Shown here: in pieces, positions 1 to 12,586 of the stretch
How positions within the stretch are numbered: position 1 is the first letter of the stretch
Layout of the letters: each line of letters starts with the position of its first letter
Origin: Lachnospiraceae bacterium
GTDB taxonomy: Bacteria > Bacillota > Clostridia > Lachnospirales > Lachnospiraceae
DNA length: 64,000 bases
NCBI GenBank assembly: GCA_017517305.1
Contig: JAFWZV010000011.1
Span: 102,192-166,191, forward strand
Direction: 5' to 3'
The notes under the pieces: generated by a model
The model's input: only the letters and a program-made list of their open reading frames with translations
Database searches by the model: none
Told to the model about the DNA's origin: nothing
Program-made: the position numbers and the translations under genes

Positions 1-134
1 CAATCGACAAATTTTTCGGAACGAGCCTTCTGGTTTGGTTTATTGTGTTGGGAGTAATATCTGGATTTAGATCCGTTTTTATCTTAGTTCGTGGATATAT
101 AGGTGATGATAATGGGAATAAAAAAGACTCTTAA
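1..134 (+). CDS. AtpZ/AtpI-family protein, C-terminal fragment
   Basis: This is the 3' end of a small membrane protein whose start lies outside the window; the reading frame begins at base 3. The visible 43 residues hold one hydrophobic segment followed by a short charged tail (SGFRSVFILVRGYIGDD). A glycine-rich transmembrane helix with this type of ending is characteristic of the small AtpZ-like proteins at the head of many Firmicute atp operons, which are thought to help c-ring assembly or Mg uptake. It overlaps the next gene, atpI, by about 30 bases, so the two are probably translationally coupled. The identification rests mainly on position. Confidence 0.6.
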   Translation, partial: IDKFFGTSLLVWFIVLGVISGFRSVFILVRGYIGDDNGNKKDS

Positions 135-528
135 GCGTATGAGCGCAAAGCCAGAGACTAGAACCTTGCTTGAGCTTTATGTGGGCATAATAGTAAGTGG
201 TATGGTGATACTTGGTATAGGGCTTATATTTGCAAGACCTATATGGATGTATGTAGTAGGCGTTGTAGGTGGTATGTTAGGAGCAAGCTTTCAGCTATAT
301 AATATGTATGATACTATAGAGAGAGCCTTAAGTGTAGATGAGGGCAAGGCTAGAGGGTATATGACTTCTAAAAGTATGTTCAGGCTTGTCGTTTCAGCAA
401 TAATTATGATTGTAGCCTATTTTGTAGGCATAGCTACATTTGTGGGGGCGGTTATGGGACTATTTTCCCTTAAGATATCAGCACTTATTAATCCTTTCAT
501 TAAGAAGCATTTGCCTGATTTTCATTAA
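103..528 (+). CDS. atpI: ATP synthase subunit I (AtpI)
   Basis: A 141-residue protein with four hydrophobic segments (roughly residues 22-42, 46-64, 90-110 and 112-128) between two basic ends, which fits the ATP synthase I family. These proteins are accessory factors that help assemble the c-ring or insert subunits in the membrane. It is the second gene of the atp operon, directly before the gene for subunit a. The start is GTG at 103 or one of the in-frame ATG codons at 106 and 112; all overlap the preceding gene. Sequence conservation in this family is low, so the call rests on topology, size and position. Confidence 0.8.
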   Translation: MMIMGIKKTLKRMSAKPETRTLLELYVGIIVSGMVILGIGLIFARPIWMYVVGVVGGMLGASFQLYNMYDTIERALSVDEGKARGYMTSKSMFRLVVSAIIMIVAYFVGIATFVGAVMGLFSLKISALINPFIKKHLPDFH

Positions 529-693
529 CCATGAGTCAAATGAATCAAAATGTTTATACTAGGTAGAAAAGCAAATATAGGTCTACTGGATTAAGTATGA
601 AATTAGATTGATAGAGTGCAAAGCACTCTTGAAATATATACAGGGTTTAATAACTCTTTAATAAAAATAAATAACATAAAGGAGGGTGAACAT

Positions 694-1425
694 ATGACTA
701 ATGGTGTAGCCATTGAGTTGCCTATGGTAAGACCTGAGGTGGATTTCTATATACATCAGCTTTATCCAATCAACTTCTTTGGCACTACGGTATATATTAC
801 CACCACCCATGTTTGTACATTTATAGTTCTTCTGTCTATAGTGATACTTGCGCTTTGTGCTAGAAGAAGTGTACTAAAGACAAAGGATAACCCTAGCAAA
901 TTTGCCACAGGAGTTGAGTTTGCTGTAAGTGTATTGGTTAACTTTGTTGATGGTACTATGGGCAAATGTGGTAAAAAATATACCAACTACATTGGTACGC
1001 TGTTTGTATTCGTGCTATTCTCGAATATATCCGGCTTGTTTGGCTTAAGACCGCCTACAGCGGACTTTGGTACAACATTTACTATCGCGCTTGTTTCATT
1101 TGTAATGATTCAGTATGCGGCCATTAGATACCAGAAATGGGGTTATCTCAAGGGAATGTTTGAACCTATATTCTTATTCTTCCCTATTAACGTAATCAGT
1201 GAATTTGCCACACCGATTTCGCTTTCGCTCCGTCTCTTCGGTAATGTAATGGCAGGAACAGTTATGATGGCACTTTACTACGGAATGCTTCCGTGGTTAT
1301 TCCAGTTAGGTATACCATCAGCTCTACACGTATACTTCGACCTGTTCTCAGGTGCAATACAGACATATGTATTCTGTATGCTGACTATGACCTTTGTGGC
1401 GCAGAAGAGAGAGGTGGATGGATAG
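694..1425 (+). CDS. atpB: F0F1 ATP synthase subunit a
   Basis: Subunit a (243 residues) forms the stator half-channels that carry ions to and from the c-ring. The family signature SLSLRLFGN is present with the essential arginine at about residue 180, and the last helices include DLFSGAIQTYVF. Five to six transmembrane segments are visible. The frame is open from 616, but the ATG at 694 follows a strong AAGGAGGG ribosome site at the right spacing, so I start there. It lies between atpI and atpE. Given the c-subunit residues, the coupling ion is probably sodium rather than protons. Confidence 0.97.
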   Translation: MTNGVAIELPMVRPEVDFYIHQLYPINFFGTTVYITTTHVCTFIVLLSIVILALCARRSVLKTKDNPSKFATGVEFAVSVLVNFVDGTMGKCGKKYTNYIGTLFVFVLFSNISGLFGLRPPTADFGTTFTIALVSFVMIQYAAIRYQKWGYLKGMFEPIFLFFPINVISEFATPISLSLRLFGNVMAGTVMMALYYGMLPWLFQLGIPSALHVYFDLFSGAIQTYVFCMLTMTFVAQKREVDG

Positions 1426-1509
1426 ATTGCCTGACTTGAATTGGGTAATCTGTGGGTTGCTTAGCAACGTAATTATTTAAGCAAATTAATAAAATTAATA
1501 TTTAATTAA

Positions 1510-1782
<273 letters not shown>

Positions 1783-1848
1783 GATTAAGTATTTCAAATA
1801 TGTAGGTTTTAAGGATTAATACCTTAGGAACCGAAAGGAGGATTAACA

Positions 1849-2427
1849 GTGACATTAAGAGGTGCTAGTTTTAGTATGGCAAATGTATCGCTTATGGCAG
1901 AGGCAGACCAGGGACGTATATTTGGTCTTGATGCCCAGCTATTGTTTGACATATTAATACAGGGTTTAGCTGTGTTCTTACTGTTTTTATTCTTATCATA
2001 TGTTTTAATTGAGCCGGTTAAGAAGGTCATAGCCGACAGACAGGCGAAGATTAAGGGAGACTTAGACAGTGCTGCTAAGGATAAAGCAGATGCAGCGAAG
2101 CTTAAGGCAGAGTATGATGAGAAGCTTAAGCAGGCTGACGATGAAGCTGAAGAAATTCTTACAGCAGCTCGTAAGAAGGCAGTTAAGAATGAAGAAAATA
2201 TTGTAGCTGAAGCTAAGGAAGAGGCTGCTCGTATTATTAAGAGAGCCAACCAAGAGGCAGAGCTTGAGAAGAACAAGGTTAAGGACGAGGTTAAGCAGGA
2301 GATTATCGGTGTTGCAACTGCTATGGCTGGAAAGCTTGTAGAGGGTAATCTTGATGATGCAAAGCAGGCTGAGCTTATCGAAGCTACCTTGAAGGAAATG
2401 GGTGATAATACATGGCAAAGCAAGTAG
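1849..2427 (+). CDS. atpF: F0F1 ATP synthase subunit b
   Basis: A 192-residue peripheral-stalk subunit. A single transmembrane helix (about residues 33-53, DILIQGLAVFLLFLFLSYVL) is followed by a long charged alpha-helical stretch rich in Lys, Glu and Ala that would form the coiled-coil stalk dimer, ending in a delta-binding C-terminus. The start is GTG at 1849, eight bases after AAAGGAGG. The last 16 bases overlap the start of atpH, which indicates translational coupling. Length and layout are normal for the family. Confidence 0.93.
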   Translation: MTLRGASFSMANVSLMAEADQGRIFGLDAQLLFDILIQGLAVFLLFLFLSYVLIEPVKKVIADRQAKIKGDLDSAAKDKADAAKLKAEYDEKLKQADDEAEEILTAARKKAVKNEENIVAEAKEEAARIIKRANQEAELEKNKVKDEVKQEIIGVATAMAGKLVEGNLDDAKQAELIEATLKEMGDNTWQSK

Positions 2428-2951
2428 ATATAACCTATGGAAATGCTCTTTTTGAGCTTGCTTTAGAGGAAGGTAAGCTTGACGAACTCTATGAAGAGAC
2501 GATATCACTTATAGATATCCTTATAGATAATCCGGAGCTTATAAAGCTTCTTAGTCATCCACAGGTAAGCAAGGATGAAAAGCATAATATTGTTACTAAT
2601 TCATTTGATGGAAGGGTGGCAGATGAGCTTACAGGTCTTATAGCTATGGTGGTTGACAAGGGACATGTTAATGAACTTATTTCTATCCTGAATTATTTTG
2701 TTAAGCAGGTAAAGAAGGAGAAGAACATAGGTGTTGCAACAGTAGCAAGTGCTGTGGAGCTTAGTGATTCTCAAAAGCAGGCTATAGAGCAAAGACTTAT
2801 AGAAACAACAGTTTACGATACTATGGAGACCCACTACTCAGTAGACAAGTCTCTTATCGGTGGACTGGTAATTATAATTGAGGACAGAGTTGTGGATAGT
2901 TCTATTAAGACAAAGCTTGATAATATGTCCAGAACACTGGCTAACGCGTAA
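2412..2951 (+). CDS. atpH: F0F1 ATP synthase subunit delta
   Basis: A 179-residue OSCP/delta subunit that joins the b stalk to the top of the alpha/beta hexamer. The N-terminal helical domain begins with YGNALFELALEEGKLDE, as expected. The C-terminal region contains the family signature around residues 145-170 (DKSLIGGLVIIIEDRVVDSS) before a short basic end. It starts within the end of atpF and is followed by about 90 bases before atpA. Confidence 0.93.
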   Translation: MAKQVDITYGNALFELALEEGKLDELYEETISLIDILIDNPELIKLLSHPQVSKDEKHNIVTNSFDGRVADELTGLIAMVVDKGHVNELISILNYFVKQVKKEKNIGVATVASAVELSDSQKQAIEQRLIETTVYDTMETHYSVDKSLIGGLVIIIEDRVVDSSIKTKLDNMSRTLANA

Positions 2952-2991
2952 ATGAAAGAGAAATCATTTCACGTAAAATTCTAATACATGA

Positions 2992-4545
<1,554 letters not shown>

Positions 4546-4563
4546 TTTGTGAGGTGAAAAGTC

Positions 4564-5421
4564 TTGGCATCAATGAGAGACATAAAGAGACGTAAGGAAA
4601 GCGTCCAAAGCACTCAGCAGATAACCAAGGCGATGAAGCTTGTTGCTACAGTAAAGCTTCAGAAGGCCAGAGGAAAAGCAGAGAGCAATAAACCATATTT
4701 TAATATGCTCTATGATACCATCTGTTCTATCCTTTCAATGACTAAGAATGTGGACCATAGATACCTTAGAGATAACGACTGTGACAAAAAGGCAGTCATT
4801 GTTATCACCTCTAACAGAGGACTTGCAGGAGGATACAACAGTAATATAGTTAAGCTTATTACTAATGGAGACTTCAAGAAGGATGAGACCTATGTTTATG
4901 CAGTAGGTAAGAAGGGTATCGAGGGCCTTACTAGAAAGGGCTTTAGCATTCATAAGGATGACTCAGAGGTTATTAATGAACCATTGTTTTCAGATGCTAC
5001 TCAGATGACTAAGGAGCTTCTTACACAGTATACTCAAGGGGAGATAGGTGAGATATACATTGCCTATACAAACTTTAAGAATACTGTTACACAGGAGCCT
5101 GTATTAAGAAAGCTTCTACCTCTTAGTGCAGAAGACTTTGAGGAAAAAGAGATTGATGATAAGCTCTTAATGAACTTTGAGCCAACTCCGGAGGATGTTC
5201 TTGATAAAGTAATTCCAAAGTATATGTCAAATATTATATTTGGAGCATTCCTAGAGTCAGTAGCCAGTGAAAATGGTGCAAGAATGCAGGCTATGGATTC
5301 TGCTACAAGCAATGCAGAGGACATGATAGCAAGCCTGTCACTTAAGTATAATAGAGCAAGACAAAGTGCAATTACTCAGGAGCTTACTGAGATTATTGCA
5401 GGAGCTGACGCTATTTCGTAG
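4564..5421 (+). CDS. atpG: F0F1 ATP synthase subunit gamma
   Basis: The 285-residue central rotor shaft. The N-terminal helix (MRDIKRRKESVQSTQQITKAM) and the C-terminal helix (ARMQAMDSATSNAEDMI, then NRARQSAITQELTEI) match the two conserved helices that form the coiled coil inside the hexamer. The start is TTG 4564 after GAGGTG, giving MASMRDIKRR; an internal ATG at 4573 is an alternative. It follows atpA by 18 bases. Confidence 0.96.
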   Translation: MASMRDIKRRKESVQSTQQITKAMKLVATVKLQKARGKAESNKPYFNMLYDTICSILSMTKNVDHRYLRDNDCDKKAVIVITSNRGLAGGYNSNIVKLITNGDFKKDETYVYAVGKKGIEGLTRKGFSIHKDDSEVINEPLFSDATQMTKELLTQYTQGEIGEIYIAYTNFKNTVTQEPVLRKLLPLSAEDFEEKEIDDKLLMNFEPTPEDVLDKVIPKYMSNIIFGAFLESVASENGARMQAMDSATSNAEDMIASLSLKYNRARQSAITQELTEIIAGADAIS

Positions 5422-5434
5422 TCAGCACATTTGA

Positions 5435-6847
<1,413 letters not shown>

Positions 6848-6879
6848 CCTCTTAAAATAGAAAGTGAGGTATTTGAATT

Positions 6880-7287
6880 ATGGCAGACAAGTTAATGGAT
6901 GTTAAAATTATGGCTCCGGACAGAGTGTTCTATGAGGGACAGGTTTCCTTTATAGAGTTTAACACCACAGAGGGCATCTTAGGTATATATCCTAAGCATA
7001 TTCCTATGACAGTGGTAATCTCACCGGGAGTATTAAAAATCGTAGAAGAAAATGGCGAGACTAAGGAGGCAGCTCTTCTATCAGGCTTTGCAGAGGTACT
7101 TGGAGATTCAATTACAATGCTGGCTGAAAGTGTAGAGTGGCCTGACGAAATCGACATAAAAAGAGCCGAGGAAGCAAAGATAAGAGCAGAAAGACGTCTT
7201 AAGGATGACTCTCAGGATTTAAATCGTGCAGAGCTTGCCCTGAAGCGTTCCGTAGTTCGTATGCAACTCGGAGCTAAGTGGAAATAA
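6880..7287 (+). CDS. atpC: F0F1 ATP synthase subunit epsilon
   Basis: A 135-residue protein with the epsilon layout: an N-terminal beta-sandwich (about residues 1-85, including EGILGIYPKHIPMTVVISPG) and a C-terminal helical hairpin rich in Ala, Arg and Glu (residues 93-133). It regulates and couples F1 rotation. It is the last gene of the atp operon; a strong intrinsic terminator starts 16 bases after the stop codon. Confidence 0.96.
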   Translation: MADKLMDVKIMAPDRVFYEGQVSFIEFNTTEGILGIYPKHIPMTVVISPGVLKIVEENGETKEAALLSGFAEVLGDSITMLAESVEWPDEIDIKRAEEAKIRAERRLKDDSQDLNRAELALKRSVVRMQLGAKWK

Positions 7288-7302
7288 ATGATATAAGAGT
7301 TT

Positions 7303-7332
7303 AAAGCCCATCTGGTAACAGGTGGGCTTTTG
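7303..7332 (+). terminator. Intrinsic terminator of the atp operon
   Basis: The stem AGCCCATCTG pairs with CAGGTGGGCT across a GTAA loop (one T-G wobble), extended by A-T pairs, and is followed by a T run. It lies just after atpC and before the promoter of the next gene. Confidence 0.88.
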
Positions 7333-7406
7333 GTTGTATTGGAATCATGCTGCCCATGCATATAACCAAGACTAAAAATAGTAACATTAATTTTCGAAAA
7401 TATATA

Positions 7407-7436
7407 TTGACAATGCATATAAAAAAGGTGTACTAT
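7407..7436 (+). promoter_or_regulatory. Promoter of the 7509 surface protein gene
   Basis: A perfect -35 box TTGACA (7407-7412) and a -10-like TACTAT (7431-7436) are separated by 18 bases. The segment lies after the atp terminator and about 70 bases before the start codon. The -10 match is only fair. Confidence 0.5.
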
Positions 7437-7508
7437 AAAAAGGTTACTCGAAATGAGTTACCAAACTGGTTGGATGTTTTTTTAGAGTTGATACTAGGGA
7501 GGGTACAT

Positions 7509-10500
7509 ATGAAAATTGCAAGGAGTATTCACAAAGTAGTAGCTATATTATTAACGGTAATAATAGCGATTAATGTAATAGGAATTGGATGTATTGAGGT
7601 CAATGCAGCAGATCCCATACGCATTGAGGGAAGCACGGTGATTTCAAGTGCATCAACAGATTCTTATGTAATAGCACCTAAAGAAACCAATACCACGGTT
7701 ACAATGACAGTGCAAACGTCTATAGCAGGCGATGTATATTTTGGGGATAGAGAAAGTGGTGGATCAGCTATACTTGAGCTTAATTCAATGGGCTCGATAA
7801 ATGGTACAGTTTATGTTCAGGATTCTTTGATGACAGGCTCAACTATTAAAAATGATAAGGGTTATATTAACAATTTAGTTGCAAATGGAACCGTTTTGAA
7901 TATCGATGATAGTTGTGTGGGTACCTATGGCACAGTAGAAATATCAAATATTACAAGTGGCTATTATTCTTTAGATGGAAATATAGTTGAAGACAAGCTT
8001 GTTCTTGATCAAGCTGCTTGTTCTAAGACGGAATATGTATTTGTACTTCCTAATACTTATGTAGAAACAGATGGAGATGTTAACTTAGTATGCGATTATG
8101 AAGCACCTGGTTATACAGATTCATATGACTTCAGTTATGGTGGATATGTATATAATATCACCTCAGGCTCCATAGCATCAAACTACGGATGTAAGGTTAC
8201 TGTTAAACCTGGCGACGGTTGGGAGCTTGTTTTAGATAATGTATCAGGCAATAAGTATTGGTATGAAGAGGCTGTTCCTACAGTTACTTACAGAAGACTT
8301 CCAGGTTATAGTGCTCCAACAGGAACTAATTATGGCGTGACAAAAACATCCGGTAATGGAACAATAAGTACAAGCTTAGTAGATAATGTACTTTCTTTAG
8401 ATTACACCTTGGCTGCTGAGGGCACTGAGGTAAGTGAGATAGTGATTGATTTACCGGACCTTACAGAGCTTGTACCTGGTACTGTAGATATTACCATGGC
8501 GGAAAGCTTCTATGTTAATGATGAGATAGCACCGACAGTATCAACTACAGCATATACAGGTGATCCAACCATTGAATATGCAGTTAGCGGAAGTGATACA
8601 TATACTACAGTAGCTCCAACAACACCAGGTAATTATACTGTTAGAGTTTCCTATGATGCTAACTACAATTACGCTGCCTATAGCAAAACTATAGATTTTC
8701 AGGTTAAGGATTTAGAGGATGGTGTGGCAACCTTTGATGTACCTAATATTTATGAGGGACAGGAAATCGAACCAGAGTATTCAACTACAACCAATAATGC
8801 TGTTATAGAACAGGCTGAAATTACATATTCCGTAAGGGGTGAAGATGACTTTACTATTAATGATCCGGTTGCCATAGGCGATTATACGGCAAAGCTTTAT
8901 ATTCCTGCCACAGGACATTACAAAGAAATTATCGAGACCTGTGATTTTTCTATATTAGAGAAAATGGACGGATTAGCAGAAATTACAGTTGCTGATATAT
9001 ATCACGGTGAGGAGTTAGAACCACAGTGTACAACAACTACTAACACAGGTAAAGCTCCTACGGTATATTACAAGCTCCAAAGTGAGGGAGAAGAGGCTTA
9101 TCAGACAGAAGCTCCAACAGCCGTAGGTGATTATAATGCGAAGGTAGTTTATCCAGCAACTGCTGAATATAAGGAAGCAGTAGATGAGACAACCTTTAGT
9201 ATTATGTATCTGCAGGGAACAGGAAATGTTTCTGTGGAGGATGTATATGTTGGAACTCCTATTGAGCCACAGTATTCAACAACTACAAACTTAGGTGTTG
9301 AGCCTGTAGTTGAGTACAAGCTTATAATTGATGATGAGGATGCGTATAACGAAACAGAGCCTACAGCGGTGGGCGCATATAACATAAGAGTAACTTATCC
9401 GGCAACAGAGTCTCATGATGTGCTTGAATTAGTGGGTACATTTGATATTATGGCTCTTGAGACAGGAGATGGAACTCTTGATATACAGGATGTGTATGTT
9501 GGAACAAGCATCCTTCCGGTTGTCAATTCAACTAAGAATGGAATTGAGAATGTAACAGTAGAATATAGACTTCAGGGTGAGACTGAGTATACAACAACAA
9601 TTCCTACAGCTGTGGGTATGTATGAGGCAAGAGCGATTTTTGCTGCTACCTATATGTATGACGTGTTTATAGCTGATGATACATTTGAGATAAAGGCCCT
9701 AGAGCAGGGTGTTGGTGAGATTTCTGTAGAAGATGTATATGTGGGAACTGATATCAGTGTAAGCTACAGCTCAGAAACAAATACAGATAATCCTGTAATA
9801 GAGTATAAGAAGGCGGAGGAAGAAGATTCTGCATACCAGACTACAGTGCCTTCCCAGGTTGGTGATTATGTAGTGCGAGCAACATTTCCTGCAACACCTG
9901 TATACGATAAGCTTGTGGTAACAGATGAATTCGCTATTAAAGATTATGAGACAGGTTCATGCTCTGTAAAGATTGATGATGTGTACTATGGACAGTCCTA
10001 CGAACCGGTTGTAGAATCATCAACTAACGGAACTAGCGATGTTGTTATAGAGTATAAGCTTAAGGGACAGGACGATTCAGCATATACAACTACAAAACCA
10101 CAAGATATAGGAAACTATGTGGTAAGAGCTACATTTGCATCTGTTCCATATTACAAGGAAGCGGTGGCAACAGATGAATTTGCCATTAAGGATTTTGAGG
10201 ATGGCGTAGGTACTCTTGAAGTATTAGATGTGATATGTGGTGTAAATGTTAATCCTATTATAGGTTCTAATACTAACGGCGTAGAGAATGCAACTATATA
10301 CTATAAGGCGGCAGGGGCTGATGATTCTAAGTATACAACTGTAAAGCCTACTGCAGTGGGAGAATATGTTGCTAAAGCAGTTTTCGAAGCCATGGGAATT
10401 TACAAAGAAGTGACAGTGACAGATGAGTTCACTATAAGCTATCTTGCAATGCCTGAAAACCCATATGCTATAGAGGGAACACAGGGAGAAAATGAGTATT

Positions 10501-11096
10501 ATACCTCAGAGATAGTTGTAAAGGCGAAGGATGGATATCTCATATCAGATATCTTTGGAAAGGACTACAAAGAGCAGTTAACCATTAATTCGTCTACTGA
10601 GAGTAAGTATATTTACCTTATGAACAAGGAAACTGGTGAGCAAACAGCTGGAATGCTTTTGGAGAGCTTATATGTGGACCTTGTAGCACCTTCTGTAGGA
10701 GCTGTAAACAATACAGTATATTATGGAGACAAGCTGGAAATAGCCTTGACTGATGATAATCTTACTAGAGTTGTGGTGAATGGTAAGGAAATAGCTGCAA
10801 ATGAGTTAATCACACAGAATAACATTCTTACTCTTTTGTCTGAGGGTGGTGTTACAGAATACACTATAGAGGTATGGGATGTTGCAGGTAATATGACTAC
10901 CACAACAATAAGAGTTGCTTCAGAGTGGACTAAGCAGGGTGTAATCCCAACAGGTGTGGCAGTTAAGCTTCAGGCCAATACTCCATATAGCTTTGGTGAA
11001 GGTGAGTGGAATGTTGAGGGCGATAATACAAGCTACTCAGGAAACATTACCTTCTATGTGGAAGAGGAAGAAAAATTAACCTTTAATCAAAAATAA
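7509..11096 (+). CDS. Secreted surface protein with eight tandem Ig-like/MBG-like repeats
   Basis: A 1195-residue secreted protein. The frame is open from 7347, but ATG 7509 follows GGGAGG and gives a clear signal peptide with an AxA-type end (VNAADP). After an N-terminal region come eight tandem units of about 80 residues (roughly residues 333-977). Each contains a version of VEDVYVGTPIEPQYS, a Tyr-rich strand, a TAVGDY turn and a closing strand such as TDEFAIKD. The pattern resembles bacterial Ig-like or MBG-type stalk domains of cell-surface proteins. The last 200 residues include a separate domain (VDLVAPSVGAVNNTVYYGD). I see no LPXTG motif or C-terminal membrane anchor, so wall attachment is unexplained. 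The gene is transcribed alone, between its own promoter and terminator. The ligand is unknown. Confidence 0.82.
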   Translation: MKIARSIHKVVAILLTVIIAINVIGIGCIEVNAADPIRIEGSTVISSASTDSYVIAPKETNTTVTMTVQTSIAGDVYFGDRESGGSAILELNSMGSINGTVYVQDSLMTGSTIKNDKGYINNLVANGTVLNIDDSCVGTYGTVEISNITSGYYSLDGNIVEDKLVLDQAACSKTEYVFVLPNTYVETDGDVNLVCDYEAPGYTDSYDFSYGGYVYNITSGSIASNYGCKVTVKPGDGWELVLDNVSGNKYWYEEAVPTVTYRRLPGYSAPTGTNYGVTKTSGNGTISTSLVDNVLSLDYTLAAEGTEVSEIVIDLPDLTELVPGTVDITMAESFYVNDEIAPTVSTTAYTGDPTIEYAVSGSDTYTTVAPTTPGNYTVRVSYDANYNYAAYSKTIDFQVKDLEDGVATFDVPNIYEGQEIEPEYSTTTNNAVIEQAEITYSVRGEDDFTINDPVAIGDYTAKLYIPATGHYKEIIETCDFSILEKMDGLAEITVADIYHGEELEPQCTTTTNTGKAPTVYYKLQSEGEEAYQTEAPTAVGDYNAKVVYPATAEYKEAVDETTFSIMYLQGTGNVSVEDVYVGTPIEPQYSTTTNLGVEPVVEYKLIIDDEDAYNETEPTAVGAYNIRVTYPATESHDVLELVGTFDIMALETGDGTLDIQDVYVGTSILPVVNSTKNGIENVTVEYRLQGETEYTTTIPTAVGMYEARAIFAATYMYDVFIADDTFEIKALEQGVGEISVEDVYVGTDISVSYSSETNTDNPVIEYKKAEEEDSAYQTTVPSQVGDYVVRATFPATPVYDKLVVTDEFAIKDYETGSCSVKIDDVYYGQSYEPVVESSTNGTSDVVIEYKLKGQDDSAYTTTKPQDIGNYVVRATFASVPYYKEAVATDEFAIKDFEDGVGTLEVLDVICGVNVNPIIGSNTNGVENATIYYKAAGADDSKYTTVKPTAVGEYVAKAVFEAMGIYKEVTVTDEFTISYLAMPENPYAIEGTQGENEYYTSEIVVKAKDGYLISDIFGKDYKEQLTINSSTESKYIYLMNKETGEQTAGMLLESLYVDLVAPSVGAVNNTVYYGDKLEIALTDDNLTRVVVNGKEIAANELITQNNILTLLSEGGVTEYTIEVWDVAGNMTTTTIRVASEWTKQGVIPTGVAVKLQANTPYSFGEGEWNVEGDNTSYSGNITFYVEEEEKLTFNQK
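8508..10440 (+). repeat. Eight ~240-bp tandem coding repeats
   Basis: The eight protein repeats of the 7509 gene are about 80-83 codons each and start near the motif D-V-Y-x-G. They are diverged at the DNA level, so this is an old amplification rather than a recent one. The most similar neighbours are units three to six. Confidence 0.75.
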
Positions 11097-11133
11097 ATGG
11101 AGTGATAAGCGTTTATTAAAATGCTAATCCTTT

Positions 11134-11176
11134 AAAATAAGTGGACTTTCTTATGAAAGGGAGTCCACTTATTTTC
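11134..11176 (+). terminator. Intrinsic terminator after the surface protein gene
   Basis: AAATAAGTGGACT pairs with AGTCCACTTATTT; the loop contains a second small stem CTTTC/GAAAG. A T-rich tail follows. The A-rich left arm means it may work in both directions. Confidence 0.82.
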
Positions 11177-11199
11177 TTGTGGTAAATCTATTAAAAAAA

Positions 11200-11208
11200 T
11201 GCTATAAT
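11200..11208 (+). promoter_or_regulatory. Extended -10 promoter for the tmk operon
   Basis: TGCTATAAT is a perfect extended -10 element located 90 bases before tmk and directly after a terminator. No good -35 box sits at the usual distance, which is common for extended -10 promoters. Confidence 0.5.
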
Positions 11209-11297
11209 TTATTATGTATCATTGGGTGTGGTGGGCCCGTTTATAAAAATGATATTTTGTTCGATATATAAGATGAGAGAAAACAAGAGGATACATT

Positions 11298-11933
11298 ATG
11301 CAAGAAAATATGAAAGGTATATTCATATCTATGGAGGGACCGGATGGTTCCGGTAAAAGTACGCAGATAGAGCTGCTTAAGGCTTACTTAGAGGATAAGG
11401 GCTATGAGATAATTATAACCAGAGAGCCGGGCGGTACAGTTATAAGTGAGGATATTAGAAGGATAATCCTTAACAAGGATTATGCTGAGATGGGATATAT
11501 GACTGAAGCTCTTCTTTATGCGTCAGCCAGAGCTCAGCTTGTAACAGAGGTTATTAAGCCTGCGCTTGAAGCTGGAAAGGCGGTTATCAGCGATAGATTT
11601 GTGGATTCCTCTGCGGTATATCAGGGTATGGCAAGAGGTCTTGGAGTTGAGACAGCTTACCAGATTAACAGCTATGCTATTCAGGGAATTATGCCACAGC
11701 TTACTATTCATCTCGATTTACCTGCACAGGTAGGTATTAGCCGTAAAAAGAATCAGGCGGAGCTTGATAGAATGGAGCTTGAGGCTGTAGATTTCCATGA
11801 GAGAGTGGCTGAGGGGTATAGAAAACTTGCAAGTCTTGACCCTGATAGAATAAAGACTATAGATGCTACTATGAGCATAGAGGATATACACGCTAAAATA
11901 GTGGATTATGTGGAGCCACTTGTAGCAATTTAA
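11298..11933 (+). CDS. tmk: Thymidylate kinase
   Basis: A 211-residue enzyme that phosphorylates dTMP to dTDP for DNA synthesis. The P-loop is GPDGSGKS (residues 14-21); the substrate motif REPGGT and the DRF motif (VISDRFVDSS) are in place. The start ATG follows AGAGGA. It heads the tmk-yaaR-holB-ricT cluster typical of Firmicutes. Length is normal. Confidence 0.97.
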   Translation: MQENMKGIFISMEGPDGSGKSTQIELLKAYLEDKGYEIIITREPGGTVISEDIRRIILNKDYAEMGYMTEALLYASARAQLVTEVIKPALEAGKAVISDRFVDSSAVYQGMARGLGVETAYQINSYAIQGIMPQLTIHLDLPAQVGISRKKNQAELDRMELEAVDFHERVAEGYRKLASLDPDRIKTIDATMSIEDIHAKIVDYVEPLVAI

Positions 11934-11990
11934 ATCTATAATGAGAAATGCTGTTAGTAATTCCATATATAGCTATGGTTTTTGGTGAAG

Positions 11991-12027
11991 TTGGGTATGA
12001 GAGAAGAAAATAGTGTATGATACCCAA
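11991..12027 (+). other. Inverted repeat between tmk and yaaR
   Basis: TTGGGTAT and ATACCCAA form a perfect 8-bp stem with a 21-base loop in the 200-base gap after tmk. No T run follows, so a terminator is doubtful; it may limit read-through or be an RNA processing site. The rest of the gap is A-rich with no gene that I can see. Confidence 0.4.
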
Positions 12028-12133
12028 TCTGCGAGGACAAAAAATAAAACAACTTAGACAAGCAAAACAATAAATAACAAAGACAAGTAACAACAAAGAC
12101 AAGACAGCAAATAATAAAGAAAGGAGAGTAAAT

Positions 12134-12574
12134 ATGGATATAAAGATTAACCAGCTACAACAGCTTACCCAGATGGAAGCACCTAAGAATACCCAAACTG
12201 GCGGGGAAGACTTCAAATTTACTCTCATCAGTAATATTAAGGAGGATCAGCTTCAGGAGAAGCTTTCTTCTTTGATGAAGGAAATTGAGGAGCAGGGTGC
12301 TAGAATTGCTAAGCATATGGACATTAAGGATATGAAGAAGTATCGTGCTACCATCAAGGAATTTATGAATGAGGTTGTATCCCATTCCCATGAGTTTTCT
12401 AGGGAAAACTTCTTGGACAGAAGGGGTAGGCATAGAGTTTACGGTATAGTGAGACAGGTAGATAAGAACTTGGACGAGCTAGCAAGTGAACTTATAAAAG
12501 AAGAGAAGGATAATCTTGCTATATTGAGTAAGATTGATGACATAAGAGGGTTATTGCTAGATATTTCAACCTAG
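12134..12574 (+). CDS. yaaR: YaaR family protein (DUF327)
   Basis: A 146-residue, mostly helical protein of unknown function that is regularly found between tmk and holB in Firmicutes. The conserved segment [20 protein letters not shown] (about residues 82-101) and the following VDKNLDELA support the family call. The start ATG follows AAAGGAGAG. A soluble cytoplasmic protein is expected. Confidence 0.87.
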   Translation: MDIKINQLQQLTQMEAPKNTQTGGEDFKFTLISNIKEDQLQEKLSSLMKEIEEQGARIAKHMDIKDMKKYRATIKEFMNEVVSHSHEFSRENFLDRRGRHRVYGIVRQVDKNLDELASELIKEEKDNLAILSKIDDIRGLLLDIST

Positions 12575-12586
12575 GGGGTGTGACTT

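Noticed and set aside
616-693. Upstream extension of atpB to 616
   Set aside because: No ribosome site and no family similarity before ATG 694, which has an excellent site.
1824-2423. Minus-strand open frame opposite atpF
   Set aside because: Lies fully within a well-conserved operon gene on the other strand; Ser-rich shadow.
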